DNA of 27,091 nucleotides from Sulfolobus sp. SCGC AB-777_G06 (GTDB taxonomy: Archaea; Thermoproteota; Thermoprotei_A; Sulfolobales; Sulfolobaceae): contig QEFN01000011.1 in NCBI GenBank assembly GCA_003086555.1, positions 1-27,091 on the forward strand. Direction: 5' to 3'. The notes under the pieces are model-generated. The model was not told the origin of the DNA, made no database searches, and worked only from the letters and a program-made list of their open reading frames with translations. This document shows positions 1 through 7,373 of this stretch, one piece after another. The first letter of the stretch is position 1. Each line of letters starts with the position of its first letter. The position numbers and the translations under genes are program-made.

Positions 1-56
1 TGGCGTTCAGTAATAAATCTTTCGCTCAAACTCCAAGCATAGTATTAGCTAACATT

Positions 57-85
57 GCCACGTGGGTCCTTTCAACCCACGTGGC
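57..85. repeat. Perfect 11-bp hairpin downstream of the IS110 transposase
   Basis: Bases 57-67 (GCCACGTGGGT) and 75-85 (ACCCACGTGGC) are exact reverse complements separated by 7 bases. The structure lies 20 bases beyond the transposase stop codon on its 3' side. It could be a terminator, a structural end of the element, or part of a guide RNA. The sequence alone does not decide. Confidence 0.85.
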
Positions 86-104
86 GATTCGGGGGAGGGC
101 TTAC

Positions 105-1178
105 CTATTTAGGCTCATAAGGCTTATTATTATACCAAACACTCCAAACAACCCTTGCCAACTTCCTAGCCAAAGCAACATACAACTTCTTACCCTTCAA
201 CCTATCCTTGTGTGTCTCATAAAACTCCAGTAAGGTCGGGTTCCTAGAATAATTCCTCATTGCTAAAAAGTAGAACAAGCTACGCAAGTACTTATTACCA
301 CTCTTCGAAATCCCCCTACTTACCACAGCCCTCCCACTCCTCTCCACTACCGGGTCTAAACCACAATAAGCAACAAAGGACTCAGGCTTAGGAAAACGCT
401 TAACATCACCAACAATACCAATAATAATACCAGCTGCAAGCCTCCCAACACCAGGTATTGTCAATAGGACGTGGTCTTGAGGGACTTGCCCCTCAACCAT
501 CCTCCTAACCTCCTTCAACCTCTCTTGCGTTTCTAGGAGGTTTTTAGCCAGGATTTTGATTTCCTCAAGTACTATTGGCGTGTATTCAAGTTGGTATAGT
601 TCTTCTTGTGTGAAATCTCCTTTCGCAAGCTTTTCCAACCTGTCCTTGCTTACCTTATCGTTATCACTCACTAAGAATAGTGTCCTCTTTAGCCTGTTCT
701 TGTATTTCGTCTCTATGTCCTTTAGGAATAGGTAGAGTGTTACCAATTCCCTCAAGGGGTTATAATCGTACTCCTTAGCCTTGTCAACCATGTTTTCTAA
801 TTTTTCAGCGTCATAAAAATCTGTTTTCTTCCCCCTAAACTCCTTTTCCCTTGATAACACGTTTGGACTGACTTGCAGTACTCTTACCCCCCTCTCCTTG
901 AAGTATTGTGAAGGCCTTATTGCGTATACTCCAGTAGGCTCTAGGACTATTGCGCAAGGTTTCATCCTGAGGATTTCTTCATAACCCTTCAAGTCGTTCT
1001 CGTATTTTCTCACCCTCCCCCTGCTAATTATTAAATGTTCTTTTGATACGTCTACCCCTATTACCCCTACCTCTTTGTCACACCTATATGCGTGAATTTT
1101 ATCACAATGTTCAGTCCGACGGTAGGGGTTTGTCACGCCACTACCCGAAGACTTTGCTTCAGTTTCCCTCTCGACCAT
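105..1178 (-). CDS. IS110-family transposase
   Basis: Transposase of the IS110 family (357 aa). The N-terminal RuvC-like DEDD domain begins at about residue 38 with GVIGVDVSKEHL, which carries the first acidic residue. The C-terminal Transposase_20 domain is recognisable at about 240-310 (PGVGRLAAGIIIG, then FVAYCGLDPVVERSG and KSGNKYLRSLFYFLA). These two blocks and the length are typical of the family. The ATG at 1178 adds about 37 residues of no recognisable similarity before the catalytic domain. No ATG, GTG or TTG lies in frame closer to the domain, so this extension may be real or may be read through what is normally the non-coding 5' part of the element. The element is flanked by two perfect hairpins, annotated separately. 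Family assignment is confident; activity and the exact start are not. Confidence 0.93.
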   Translation of the reverse strand: MVERETEAKSSGSGVTNPYRRTEHCDKIHAYRCDKEVGVIGVDVSKEHLIISRGRVRKYENDLKGYEEILRMKPCAIVLEPTGVYAIRPSQYFKERGVRVLQVSPNVLSREKEFRGKKTDFYDAEKLENMVDKAKEYDYNPLRELVTLYLFLKDIETKYKNRLKRTLFLVSDNDKVSKDRLEKLAKGDFTQEELYQLEYTPIVLEEIKILAKNLLETQERLKEVRRMVEGQVPQDHVLLTIPGVGRLAAGIIIGIVGDVKRFPKPESFVAYCGLDPVVERSGRAVVSRGISKSGNKYLRSLFYFLAMRNYSRNPTLLEFYETHKDRLKGKKLYVALARKLARVVWSVWYNNKPYEPK

Positions 1179-1189
1179 GTTTCCCCAGC

Positions 1190-1212
1190 CGAGGAGAGTA
1201 TTACTCTCCTCG
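1190..1212. repeat. Perfect 11-bp inverted repeat just upstream of the IS110 transposase
   Basis: Bases 1190-1200 (CGAGGAGAGTA) and 1202-1212 (TACTCTCCTCG) are exact reverse complements around a single central base. The repeat begins 12 bases before the transposase start, on its 5' side. In RNA it would fold into a stem of about 10 bp. Possible roles are an operator-like site, a structural part of the element end, or part of an RNA made from the 5' non-coding region. Confidence 0.85.
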
Positions 1213-1430
1213 ACTAATAAACCTATATAGGTATTTCTTGTAGAGGTATTACTACTTATAGGGATTGTAGGATCGCTAATTGGGATCTTGCCGGTACTCG
1301 CTCACACGTAGGAGACCGTCTGAAAGCCCTTAATGTTAAAAATGAGATATTCTGGAGCCAAACCGTGATTATAAACAATTAATTTCGTACATTTAAAAAT
1401 TCTTAGTTGGAATTTTTGAACTTCCGATTA

Positions 1431-1440
1431 TCTATTTAAG
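1431..1440 (+). promoter_or_regulatory. TATA-like box of the ABC transporter operon
   Basis: The AT-rich element TCTATTTAAG is centred about 26 bases upstream of the ATG at 1462. This is the distance at which archaeal transcription normally starts, so the first gene is predicted to be leaderless or nearly so. No Shine-Dalgarno sequence precedes this ATG, in agreement. Confidence 0.6.
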
Positions 1441-1461
1441 GTCTGGGATTAAATATCAGAT

Positions 1462-2145
1462 ATGCCATTATCTCCAGTCGTTGAATTACACAACGTCAGG
1501 AAAGTCTATTACGGAAAGGTGCCGGTGGTTGCATTAAAAGGCGTAACTTTGACCATATACGAAAGAGAAATAGTTTCCATTCAAGGGCCCTCTGGTTCAG
1601 GTAAAACAACACTCCTCACAATTATCGGTACTTTGAGTAAACCAACTGAAGGGGAAGTCCTAATTTACGGTAAGGATGTGACTAAACTTCCCGATAAGAA
1701 AATAGCTAAGGTGAGGAACAAATACATAGGCTTTGTCTTTCAAAACTACAACCTGATAGACAGGCTTTCTGCGTTAGAGAACATAGAACTGCCTCTTATC
1801 GCAAGAGGAGTGTCAAGCTCTGAAAGGAGAAAGATCGCGCTAGATGTCCTTGATAGGCTGGGTCTGAAAGACCTTGCTAAGAAAAAGCCTAGCGAAATGT
1901 CTGGTGGACAACAACAGAGAATCGCAATAGCCAGAGCATTAGCTCAAAATCCCAAAATACTTCTTGCCGACGAACCTACCGCAAATCTAGATTCGGCCTC
2001 TGGCAAGGTTGTCATGGACACGTTCTTAAGGGCGAATAAAGAGTTCGGTACTACGGTTATTATCGTCACTCATGAACCTGACATAGCGGCTTACGGTCAG
2101 AGGAAAATTCACATGAGAGACGGTCAAATAGAGAAAATAGAGTAG
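1462..2145 (+). CDS. ABC transporter ATPase, MacB/LolD type
   Basis: ATP-hydrolysing subunit (227 aa) of a type VII (MacB/LolD/FtsE-like) ABC transporter. All nucleotide-binding motifs are visible: Walker A GPSGSGKT at 42-49, Q-loop glutamine 94 in FVFQNYNLI, signature MSGGQQQR at 146-153, Walker B ILLADEP at 166-172 followed by TANLDS, and the H-loop histidine 204. The length matches this subfamily, which lacks a long C-terminal extension. It is the first gene of a four-gene operon and is followed without a gap by the exported protein and then the two permeases. It should dimerise on the cytoplasmic face beneath the permeases and drive movement of their outer domains. The substrate cannot be told from the ATPase. 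Confidence 0.95.
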   Translation: MPLSPVVELHNVRKVYYGKVPVVALKGVTLTIYEREIVSIQGPSGSGKTTLLTIIGTLSKPTEGEVLIYGKDVTKLPDKKIAKVRNKYIGFVFQNYNLIDRLSALENIELPLIARGVSSSERRKIALDVLDRLGLKDLAKKKPSEMSGGQQQRIAIARALAQNPKILLADEPTANLDSASGKVVMDTFLRANKEFGTTVIIVTHEPDIAAYGQRKIHMRDGQIEKIE

Positions 2146-2154
2146 GTGAGATCA

Positions 2155-4641
2155 GTGTACAGAAAAGCAATAATGTTAATCCTCTTAACTCTAATACTTT
2201 TCTCTACTTCATTTGATACCGTTTATCACGGAACAATATCTTCTGCCCCTTACGGTGTTTTTCCGCCTATTACTGCTATAGAATGGGGCTCTTTAGTACA
2301 GCCTCAGAACGTAACTCCGGGGGACTTTAACGTGCCGTTATATGTCGTGATAAAGGCCGATGTTATAGGAGCGTCTTTATTGTCAACTACATACCAACCT
2401 TTTGGTCAGACCTCAACACCTATAAACGGTTATATACTTTCAGCTAATAAGACGCAGTCTACAATCGTGTTCTTCGTAAACGTACCTCTCAACGTTTCCT
2501 CAGGCTTATACAAAGTGTTCTTATCCATAAACTACACATATGACAGCGGTATATTCGAAGCCACTACTCAAATACCTATTTACATATCCTCAGTAATTTA
2601 CCCTAAGGTTATATTTCAATGGGGTAACGGTGAATTTACATCACCCGGACAAGGAATATCGCCCCTTACAGTAACGGTAGAAAACCCTAGCAATAAAGTG
2701 GTAAGTAACGTTATCATCTCGGCAGAACTACCTAACGGAATTTACAGCCTGACTGGATCGAGAATTATAAACTTTACAGTCCCAGCGGTTCAACCGTATT
2801 CGGCTGTAAGTGTAACACAATATGTAAACGTGACCTCCGAAATATCTCCGGGTTCATACCATGTCAATTACACACTAACTTTTACCGATGAGTTAGGAGG
2901 AGTCCACATGGCAACATATAATAACGGAACCCTAGTCCTATTCCCCAAGGAGCCACTCATTGTCAAAAGCGATCCTATCTCCTTACAAGCTGGACAAATA
3001 TCTACCTTCATTATATACCTTAACTCTACCGGTGCACTACTTACGTCTTTTAGTGTAAATTCTCAAAGTGTAATGACTGTGAGGTATAACGTAACGACTC
3101 CTATATCTTTTTCGGGGGTTTTACCCATTTCTATAAGCGTTTACATGCCTTACGGCACCACCCCTGGAATCTACCAGTTCACTATAACTGGGACTTATAT
3201 TTACGGGGGAACACAGTATTCCTTCACCATACCTGACTACGTGGAGGTGGGAATCAATAGTACTGGGCCCGAAGTAGTAAGCTTAGAGTGGGTCTCATAC
3301 CCATACCCTGGGAGCAGTTCACAAGCGGAGTTAACGGTGTTTAACCCCTTACCTTACCCAGTCTACTCCGTGAATATCTCAACCCATTCTGTTGAGACCG
3401 GACAGCCCTATTATGTGATCCAAGAGATCCCTCCCTATGGAAGTGTCCAAATCCCCATTTCTTTACTTGTACCGGACAACGCGTCTTCATTAGTATGCCT
3501 TTATTTTAATATCAATTACTACTCCGAGTACGGTGGATTCGCCTCTTCCAGCAAAATAATAATCCCGGTTTACTCTAAGCCTCTAATTAGCTTGTCATTA
3601 GTCCCATCTACAGTAGTTCAGGGTCAGCAGTCAGAAGTATTACTCGAAATAAGAAACTTAGTTAACCAGAGCCTATTTGACCTCCACGTAAACGTAGTAT
3701 TCAGCGATATCCAAGTGGTAGGAGCTACGAATGCTACGATATACCAACTTAATCCTTCTTACACCGGGTCAATACCTTACAGCATTTACGTCCCCCCTTA
3801 CCTCTCTCCAGGGGTTTACCCTGTGCAGGTTACAATATCTTACTACTACTCGGGAATACAGAACACGGAAGTGTTCACACTACCCTTAGTAGTTACTAGT
3901 GCACAGAACGGAATTAACGTCTACATCTCTCCTTCTACCTTATATTACCAAGTTAGCCAGAATCTGACTATAACGCTGTTTAACAGTGATAACTACACTA
4001 TCACCAATATCTTTTTAAAGATATTTACTAACTCCCAACTACTATCGCTTTCCCAGACCCAGTTCGAGATCAACGCTATACCTCCCCACTACAATTACAC
4101 GATCACCGTCCACACGTTCTCACCAATATCGGCTACAGAAACTTTACCGCTTTCACTGAGCTTACAATACCAGACACCCGATGGTTTCGTGAGTTATAAC
4201 GAAAACTTGTCATTATTGATTACTGGACTCATCTCGATCCAAATAATCCAACCGTCAGTTACTGAGGTAAACGGTTCTTACATCTTCCAAGCCACTTTGC
4301 TAAACGATGGAAACACGCAAGCTAACAACGTTATCATATACTACCCCGGAGGAAGCACTTATATCGGTCAATTACCGACAGCATCACCTCTTCCTATATC
4401 GGTGACCTTACCCTCCAACTCTTCGCATATCGTCATTTCCTACCAGACACCAACTTACCAGACCGTTAACATGACGTACACTTACAACGGTCCCATCACA
4501 GTGTTACAAACAACACCTACTACTACATCACCTCACAACTTGTTTGGTAGAGCATTGTTGTTCGGGATTTCAGTAATAGTAGTGGTGGTCATAATTTACT
4601 TATTACTAAAGAGGAGGAAGAAGGCTAATGAAGACATTTGA
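2155..4641 (+). CDS. Exported membrane-anchored Ig-like repeat protein of the ABC transporter operon
   Basis: A protein of about 828 aa with a hydrophobic N-terminal signal segment (IMLILLTLILFSTSF), a long Ser/Thr/Tyr/Asn-rich outer region, and a C-terminal membrane helix (about 800-820, FGISVIVVVVIIYLLL) followed by a basic RRKK cytoplasmic end. The outer region consists of successive beta-sandwich-like units with recurring phrases (GxYxVxxTxxY, IPxY), resembling the NEW3/CARDB-like modules of archaeal S-layer-associated proteins. It has very many N-x-S/T sequons, expected for a glycosylated Sulfolobales surface protein. GTG 2155 is preferred to GTG 2146: AGGTGAG at 2144-2150 makes a good ribosome site for the later codon, and the same arrangement precedes the ATG at 5842. 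It lies between the ATPase and the permeases and overlaps the first permease by 14 bases, so it is probably a part of the transporter facing the cell envelope. Confidence 0.88.
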   Translation: MYRKAIMLILLTLILFSTSFDTVYHGTISSAPYGVFPPITAIEWGSLVQPQNVTPGDFNVPLYVVIKADVIGASLLSTTYQPFGQTSTPINGYILSANKTQSTIVFFVNVPLNVSSGLYKVFLSINYTYDSGIFEATTQIPIYISSVIYPKVIFQWGNGEFTSPGQGISPLTVTVENPSNKVVSNVIISAELPNGIYSLTGSRIINFTVPAVQPYSAVSVTQYVNVTSEISPGSYHVNYTLTFTDELGGVHMATYNNGTLVLFPKEPLIVKSDPISLQAGQISTFIIYLNSTGALLTSFSVNSQSVMTVRYNVTTPISFSGVLPISISVYMPYGTTPGIYQFTITGTYIYGGTQYSFTIPDYVEVGINSTGPEVVSLEWVSYPYPGSSSQAELTVFNPLPYPVYSVNISTHSVETGQPYYVIQEIPPYGSVQIPISLLVPDNASSLVCLYFNINYYSEYGGFASSSKIIIPVYSKPLISLSLVPSTVVQGQQSEVLLEIRNLVNQSLFDLHVNVVFSDIQVVGATNATIYQLNPSYTGSIPYSIYVPPYLSPGVYPVQVTISYYYSGIQNTEVFTLPLVVTSAQNGINVYISPSTLYYQVSQNLTITLFNSDNYTITNIFLKIFTNSQLLSLSQTQFEINAIPPHYNYTITVHTFSPISATETLPLSLSLQYQTPDGFVSYNENLSLLITGLISIQIIQPSVTEVNGSYIFQATLLNDGNTQANNVIIYYPGGSTYIGQLPTASPLPISVTLPSNSSHIVISYQTPTYQTVNMTYTYNGPITVLQTTPTTTSPHNLFGRALLFGISVIVVVVIIYLLLKRRKKANEDI

Positions 4642-5833
4642 CGTTATAAAGTTCTCATTTAACGCGCTGTTAGAGAGGAAAACTAGGGCAATTTTAGTAA
4701 TTCTGGGCATAATGGTAGGCCCGTTAATAGTTGTTTCACTCGTGGCTACGATTCAAGGGTTCGACATAGGTCTGAACCAACAGTTAACTAACTTCTTCTC
4801 ACCCTTAAACATATACTTAGCACCGAAGAGCCAAGGAACCTTAAACCAATATGTCATTGATGGGGTCTCCCACTTACCGGGAGTAAAAGCAGTTGTACCG
4901 TACTATCTCATACCGGCATACATAGATACTCCTAAGGGACTAGAGGCTACAGTAGTTTTCTCAATGGATGTCTCCGATATTAATTTAGTAATGCCCGGTC
5001 TAAAGCTTCAAAGCGGTTCATTACCCTCGCCTAACTCTTTTGACGAATTAGACGTGGGCTATTATATCGCAAACCCCCAATATTCTGGTCAACCTACTTA
5101 TCACACTGGGCAGATTATGGTGGTTTACCTGATTAACCCTGAAGGAGAGAGGATAAGTAAGACATTTGTAGTCATAGGCCAGTTGGCACAAATAGCTTCT
5201 TTCGGAGGGGCTAACTTTAACCAAGCATTGTATGCCCCTTTCTCTCTCGGACAGTCTATTTGTGGGACAAATTATGCGGGGGCTATAGTAGTAGCATCAT
5301 CTCCGAGTGAAGCTGAAGGGTTGGTAAATATCATTAAAGAAAAGTACGGTAATTACGTTCAGGTCACTTCGAGTCAGCAAATACTCAACCTAGTTAATGA
5401 AGAAATCTCTTCCTTTGAGGCTCTACTAGTAGTTGCAGGTGTAGCGTCGTTTGTAGTAGCGTTTTTCACAGTCTTAGCTACTATGATTACTTCTGTTGTG
5501 GAGAGGACTAGGGAAATAGGACTTTTAATGTCTTTGGGATTTGAAAGGAGACAAGTAATGCTAATGTTCCTATCAGAGGCAACAATAATGGGAATAATAG
5601 GAGGTGGAATAGGAACCATAGGAGGATACCTCAGTTCCTTCCTATTGGCGTCAATTGCGTCGAACTCGTTTGAAGGAAGAGGTGGAGCCTTTAACGTTGT
5701 TCCCTCGATCTCAGTAGAACAGTTAGTATTTATTTTCTTGACTATTATTGCGATTACCACTGTTGCTGGGTTGATTCCTGCGTATAGAGCGTCAAAAATA
5801 GAACCAGCAAAAGCATTAAGATATGAGGTATAG
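4628..5833 (+). CDS. FtsX/MacB-type ABC transporter permease (first copy)
   Basis: Permease (401 aa) with the MacB architecture. One N-terminal helix (about 22-45) follows the cytoplasmic FNALLERKTRA segment. An extracytoplasmic domain of about 210 residues (46-260) comes next, then three C-terminal helices. The conserved coupling motif VVERTREIGLLMSLGFERRQ lies after helix 2, and the C terminus ends in IPAYRASKIEPAKALRYEV. All of these are standard for the family. A GAGGAGG ribosome site lies about 10 bases before the ATG, inside the previous gene. The next gene is a paralogue 8 bases downstream, so the transporter is probably a heterodimer of the two. The central helix region and the C terminus are identical in DNA to the paralogue. 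Confidence 0.93.
   Translation: MKTFDVIKFSFNALLERKTRAILVILGIMVGPLIVVSLVATIQGFDIGLNQQLTNFFSPLNIYLAPKSQGTLNQYVIDGVSHLPGVKAVVPYYLIPAYIDTPKGLEATVVFSMDVSDINLVMPGLKLQSGSLPSPNSFDELDVGYYIANPQYSGQPTYHTGQIMVVYLINPEGERISKTFVVIGQLAQIASFGGANFNQALYAPFSLGQSICGTNYAGAIVVASSPSEAEGLVNIIKEKYGNYVQVTSSQQILNLVNEEISSFEALLVVAGVASFVVAFFTVLATMITSVVERTREIGLLMSLGFERRQVMLMFLSEATIMGIIGGGIGTIGGYLSSFLLASIASNSFEGRGGAFNVVPSISVEQLVFIFLTIIAITTVAGLIPAYRASKIEPAKALRYEV
5478..5637 (+). repeat. 160-bp perfect direct repeat, copy 1
   Basis: This segment of the first permease gene is identical, base for base, to 6692-6851 in the second permease gene. Sequence on both sides diverges at once. It encodes the cytoplasmic coupling helix and the following membrane helix. 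Confidence 0.97.
5772..5829 (+). repeat. 58-bp perfect direct repeat, copy 1
   Basis: The 3' end of the first permease gene is identical to 6980-7037 in the second. It encodes the shared C terminus from GLIPAYRASK to the last residues. Confidence 0.97.
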
Positions 5834-5841
5834 GTGGGATC

Positions 5842-7041
5842 ATGAAAAGCATAGATATAGTCAAGTTAGCTTATAGAGCTCTTTTCGAGAGAAAAACTCG
5901 AGCTATCCTGACTATTTTGGGAATAGTAGTTGGACCTCTCATCATTACTACTATAACAGCGTCCGTTCAAGGGTTGAGCCAGTCCGCAATAAACCTTATT
6001 CTAAGAGATATCTCTCCTGAGGCGATATTCGTTACCCCCCTCAACGGTTACTTATCATCTTATACGATCACACAACTCTCCCACTTAGATGGGGTAGTTT
6101 ACGTAGTCCCGTTTTACACGATACCCGTAACGATCTATACTTCCAAAGGAGAGATTAGTACTACAATTTTGTCGGTTAACATCTATGACTTGCAAAAAGT
6201 CTTACCGGGGATTAGCATTTCAAGCGGGACAGCTCCTTCAGCTCAAAGTTATAATCAAGTCGCTATAGGTTACGATCTTCAGAATCCTCCTTCTCCTAAC
6301 CAGCCATCTCTACATGTAGGTCAGGAGATATCTGTGAGCGTAGTATTACCTAACGGTGGCCAAAAAACGGAGACTTTACTGGTGACGGGAGGGCTGAGCG
6401 ATTTTGACATTAATCTAGGGATTATTAGTATTAACAAAGCACTGATTATGTCTTATTCAATAGGCGAAGAGATATATGGGACAAAATATTCAGGAGCTAT
6501 AGTTTTAGCTTCCTCATTACAAGATGTAAGTAAAGTGGTATCGGAGATCCATCAGTATTTGGGTTCTTATGTAAGTGTGAACTCAGCGCAAGACGTAGTA
6601 TCCTTTATAAACCAACAAGTAGTGTCCTTTAACCTACTACTACTTATAGTCAGCTCTGCGTCTTTTATAGTAGCTTTCATAAGCGTACTAACTACTATGA
6701 TTACTTCTGTTGTGGAGAGGACTAGGGAAATAGGACTTTTAATGTCTTTGGGATTTGAAAGGAGACAAGTAATGCTAATGTTCCTATCAGAGGCAACAAT
6801 AATGGGAATAATAGGAGGTGGAATAGGAACCATAGGAGGATACCTCAGTTCTTATGGCTTTCTCGACTTCCTTCTCAGTTCACCCCTCTTCAATAGTTTG
6901 CATGCCGAGCCAATATTTACCATTACCCAAGCTGTAACCCTTTTCTTATTTATAGTTCTCATTTCCACTTTTGCTGGGCTGATTCCTGCGTATAGAGCGT
7001 CAAAAATAGAACCAGCAAAAGCATTAAGATATGAGGTTTAG
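5842..7041 (+). CDS. FtsX/MacB-type ABC transporter permease (second copy)
   Basis: Second permease (399 aa) with the same plan: N-terminal FERKTRAILTILGIVVGP helix, outer domain at about 46-260, a helix pair around the identical VVERTREIG block, and a last helix running into IPAYRASKIEPAKALRYEV. The outer domain differs clearly from the first copy, whereas the inner coupling helices are identical. This fits a heterodimer in which the outer halves have specialised. The ribosome site GGTGGGATC lies directly before the ATG. It is the last gene of the operon; a short T-run follows the stop. Confidence 0.93.
   Translation: MKSIDIVKLAYRALFERKTRAILTILGIVVGPLIITTITASVQGLSQSAINLILRDISPEAIFVTPLNGYLSSYTITQLSHLDGVVYVVPFYTIPVTIYTSKGEISTTILSVNIYDLQKVLPGISISSGTAPSAQSYNQVAIGYDLQNPPSPNQPSLHVGQEISVSVVLPNGGQKTETLLVTGGLSDFDINLGIISINKALIMSYSIGEEIYGTKYSGAIVLASSLQDVSKVVSEIHQYLGSYVSVNSAQDVVSFINQQVVSFNLLLLIVSSASFIVAFISVLTTMITSVVERTREIGLLMSLGFERRQVMLMFLSEATIMGIIGGGIGTIGGYLSSYGFLDFLLSSPLFNSLHAEPIFTITQAVTLFLFIVLISTFAGLIPAYRASKIEPAKALRYEV
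6692..6851 (+). repeat. 160-bp perfect direct repeat, copy 2
   Basis: Second copy of the 160-bp repeat, located in the second permease gene and offset by 1214 bases from the first. Confidence 0.97.
6980..7037 (+). repeat. 58-bp perfect direct repeat, copy 2
   Basis: Second copy of the 58-bp repeat, at the 3' end of the second permease gene, offset by 1208 bases. The shift from the 1214 offset shows that a 6-base length difference lies between the two repeat blocks. Confidence 0.97.
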
Positions 7042-7109
7042 ACTTTTTAATAACAAATTACGTGCTAACTCCCCTAGCTTGTTGTTTACCTAGTTTGGAC
7101 TCTCATAAA

Positions 7110-7240
7110 ATAATCAGACTCCCTCTATCTACCAAGAGTATGATCGGAAAGAGTTACAGATTTTTAGCAAGAATTTTTTACCTAAAATTCCTAGCATAGA
7201 AGAAATATCTGAAAGATTACGATTCGTCATAGGTATATGA
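7110..7240 (+). pseudogene. Possible remnant of a coding sequence
   Basis: The 332-base gap between the second permease and the creatininase gene holds an open frame of about 43 codons that ends with TGA at 7238-7240 and has no start codon. Its translation (…EYDRKELQIFSKNFLPK then IPSIEEISERLRFVIGI) looks protein-like rather than random. I do not recognise the family. It could be the 3' end of a decayed gene or chance. The left limit is approximate. Apart from this and the promoter near 7340 I see nothing else in the gap. Confidence 0.25.
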
Positions 7241-7334
7241 ATTTCTAGAACTATCAATAAAAAGGTTAGATAATAATTAACATGATAATTAAGGAAAAAT
7301 TTACTGTTCAGTAATTAGTATCGTCACATAAACA

Positions 7335-7347
7335 AATTATATTATAA
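7335..7347 (+). promoter_or_regulatory. TATA-like box of the creatininase-family gene
   Basis: The AT-rich stretch AATTATATTATAA lies about 30-35 bases before the ATG at 7374. A ribosome site AGGTGAT (7364-7370) lies between them, so a short leader is predicted. Confidence 0.5.
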
Positions 7348-7373
7348 CACACAGAGTTTTATCAGGTGATCAA

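Larger units (their letters stand above)
57..1320 (-). mobile_element. IS110-family insertion sequence, approximate extent
   Basis: The element contains the transposase gene plus non-coding flanks with one hairpin on each side. IS110-group elements usually lack terminal inverted repeats, so the true ends cannot be read from one copy; the limits given are approximate. The region upstream of the transposase (about 1179-1400) is non-coding. That is where IS110-group elements generally encode the bridge/seek RNA. Confidence 0.4.

Noticed and set aside
57..85. Hairpin considered as a CRISPR repeat or tRNA fragment
   Set aside because: It is a single copy with no spacer array, and the stem is too long and perfect for a tRNA arm.
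2155..4641. The large exported protein considered as the S-layer protein SlaA/SlaB
   Set aside because: Its position inside an ABC operon and its C-terminal single helix with a basic end fit a transporter-associated anchored protein better. I see no SlaB-type coiled-coil stalk.
5374..5760. Long minus-strand frame opposite the first permease, with a near-identical one at 6567-6833 opposite the second
   Set aside because: The shared sequence simply mirrors the 160-bp permease repeat. The translations are Pro/Ile/Ser-rich without motifs, and no promoter or ribosome site is visible.
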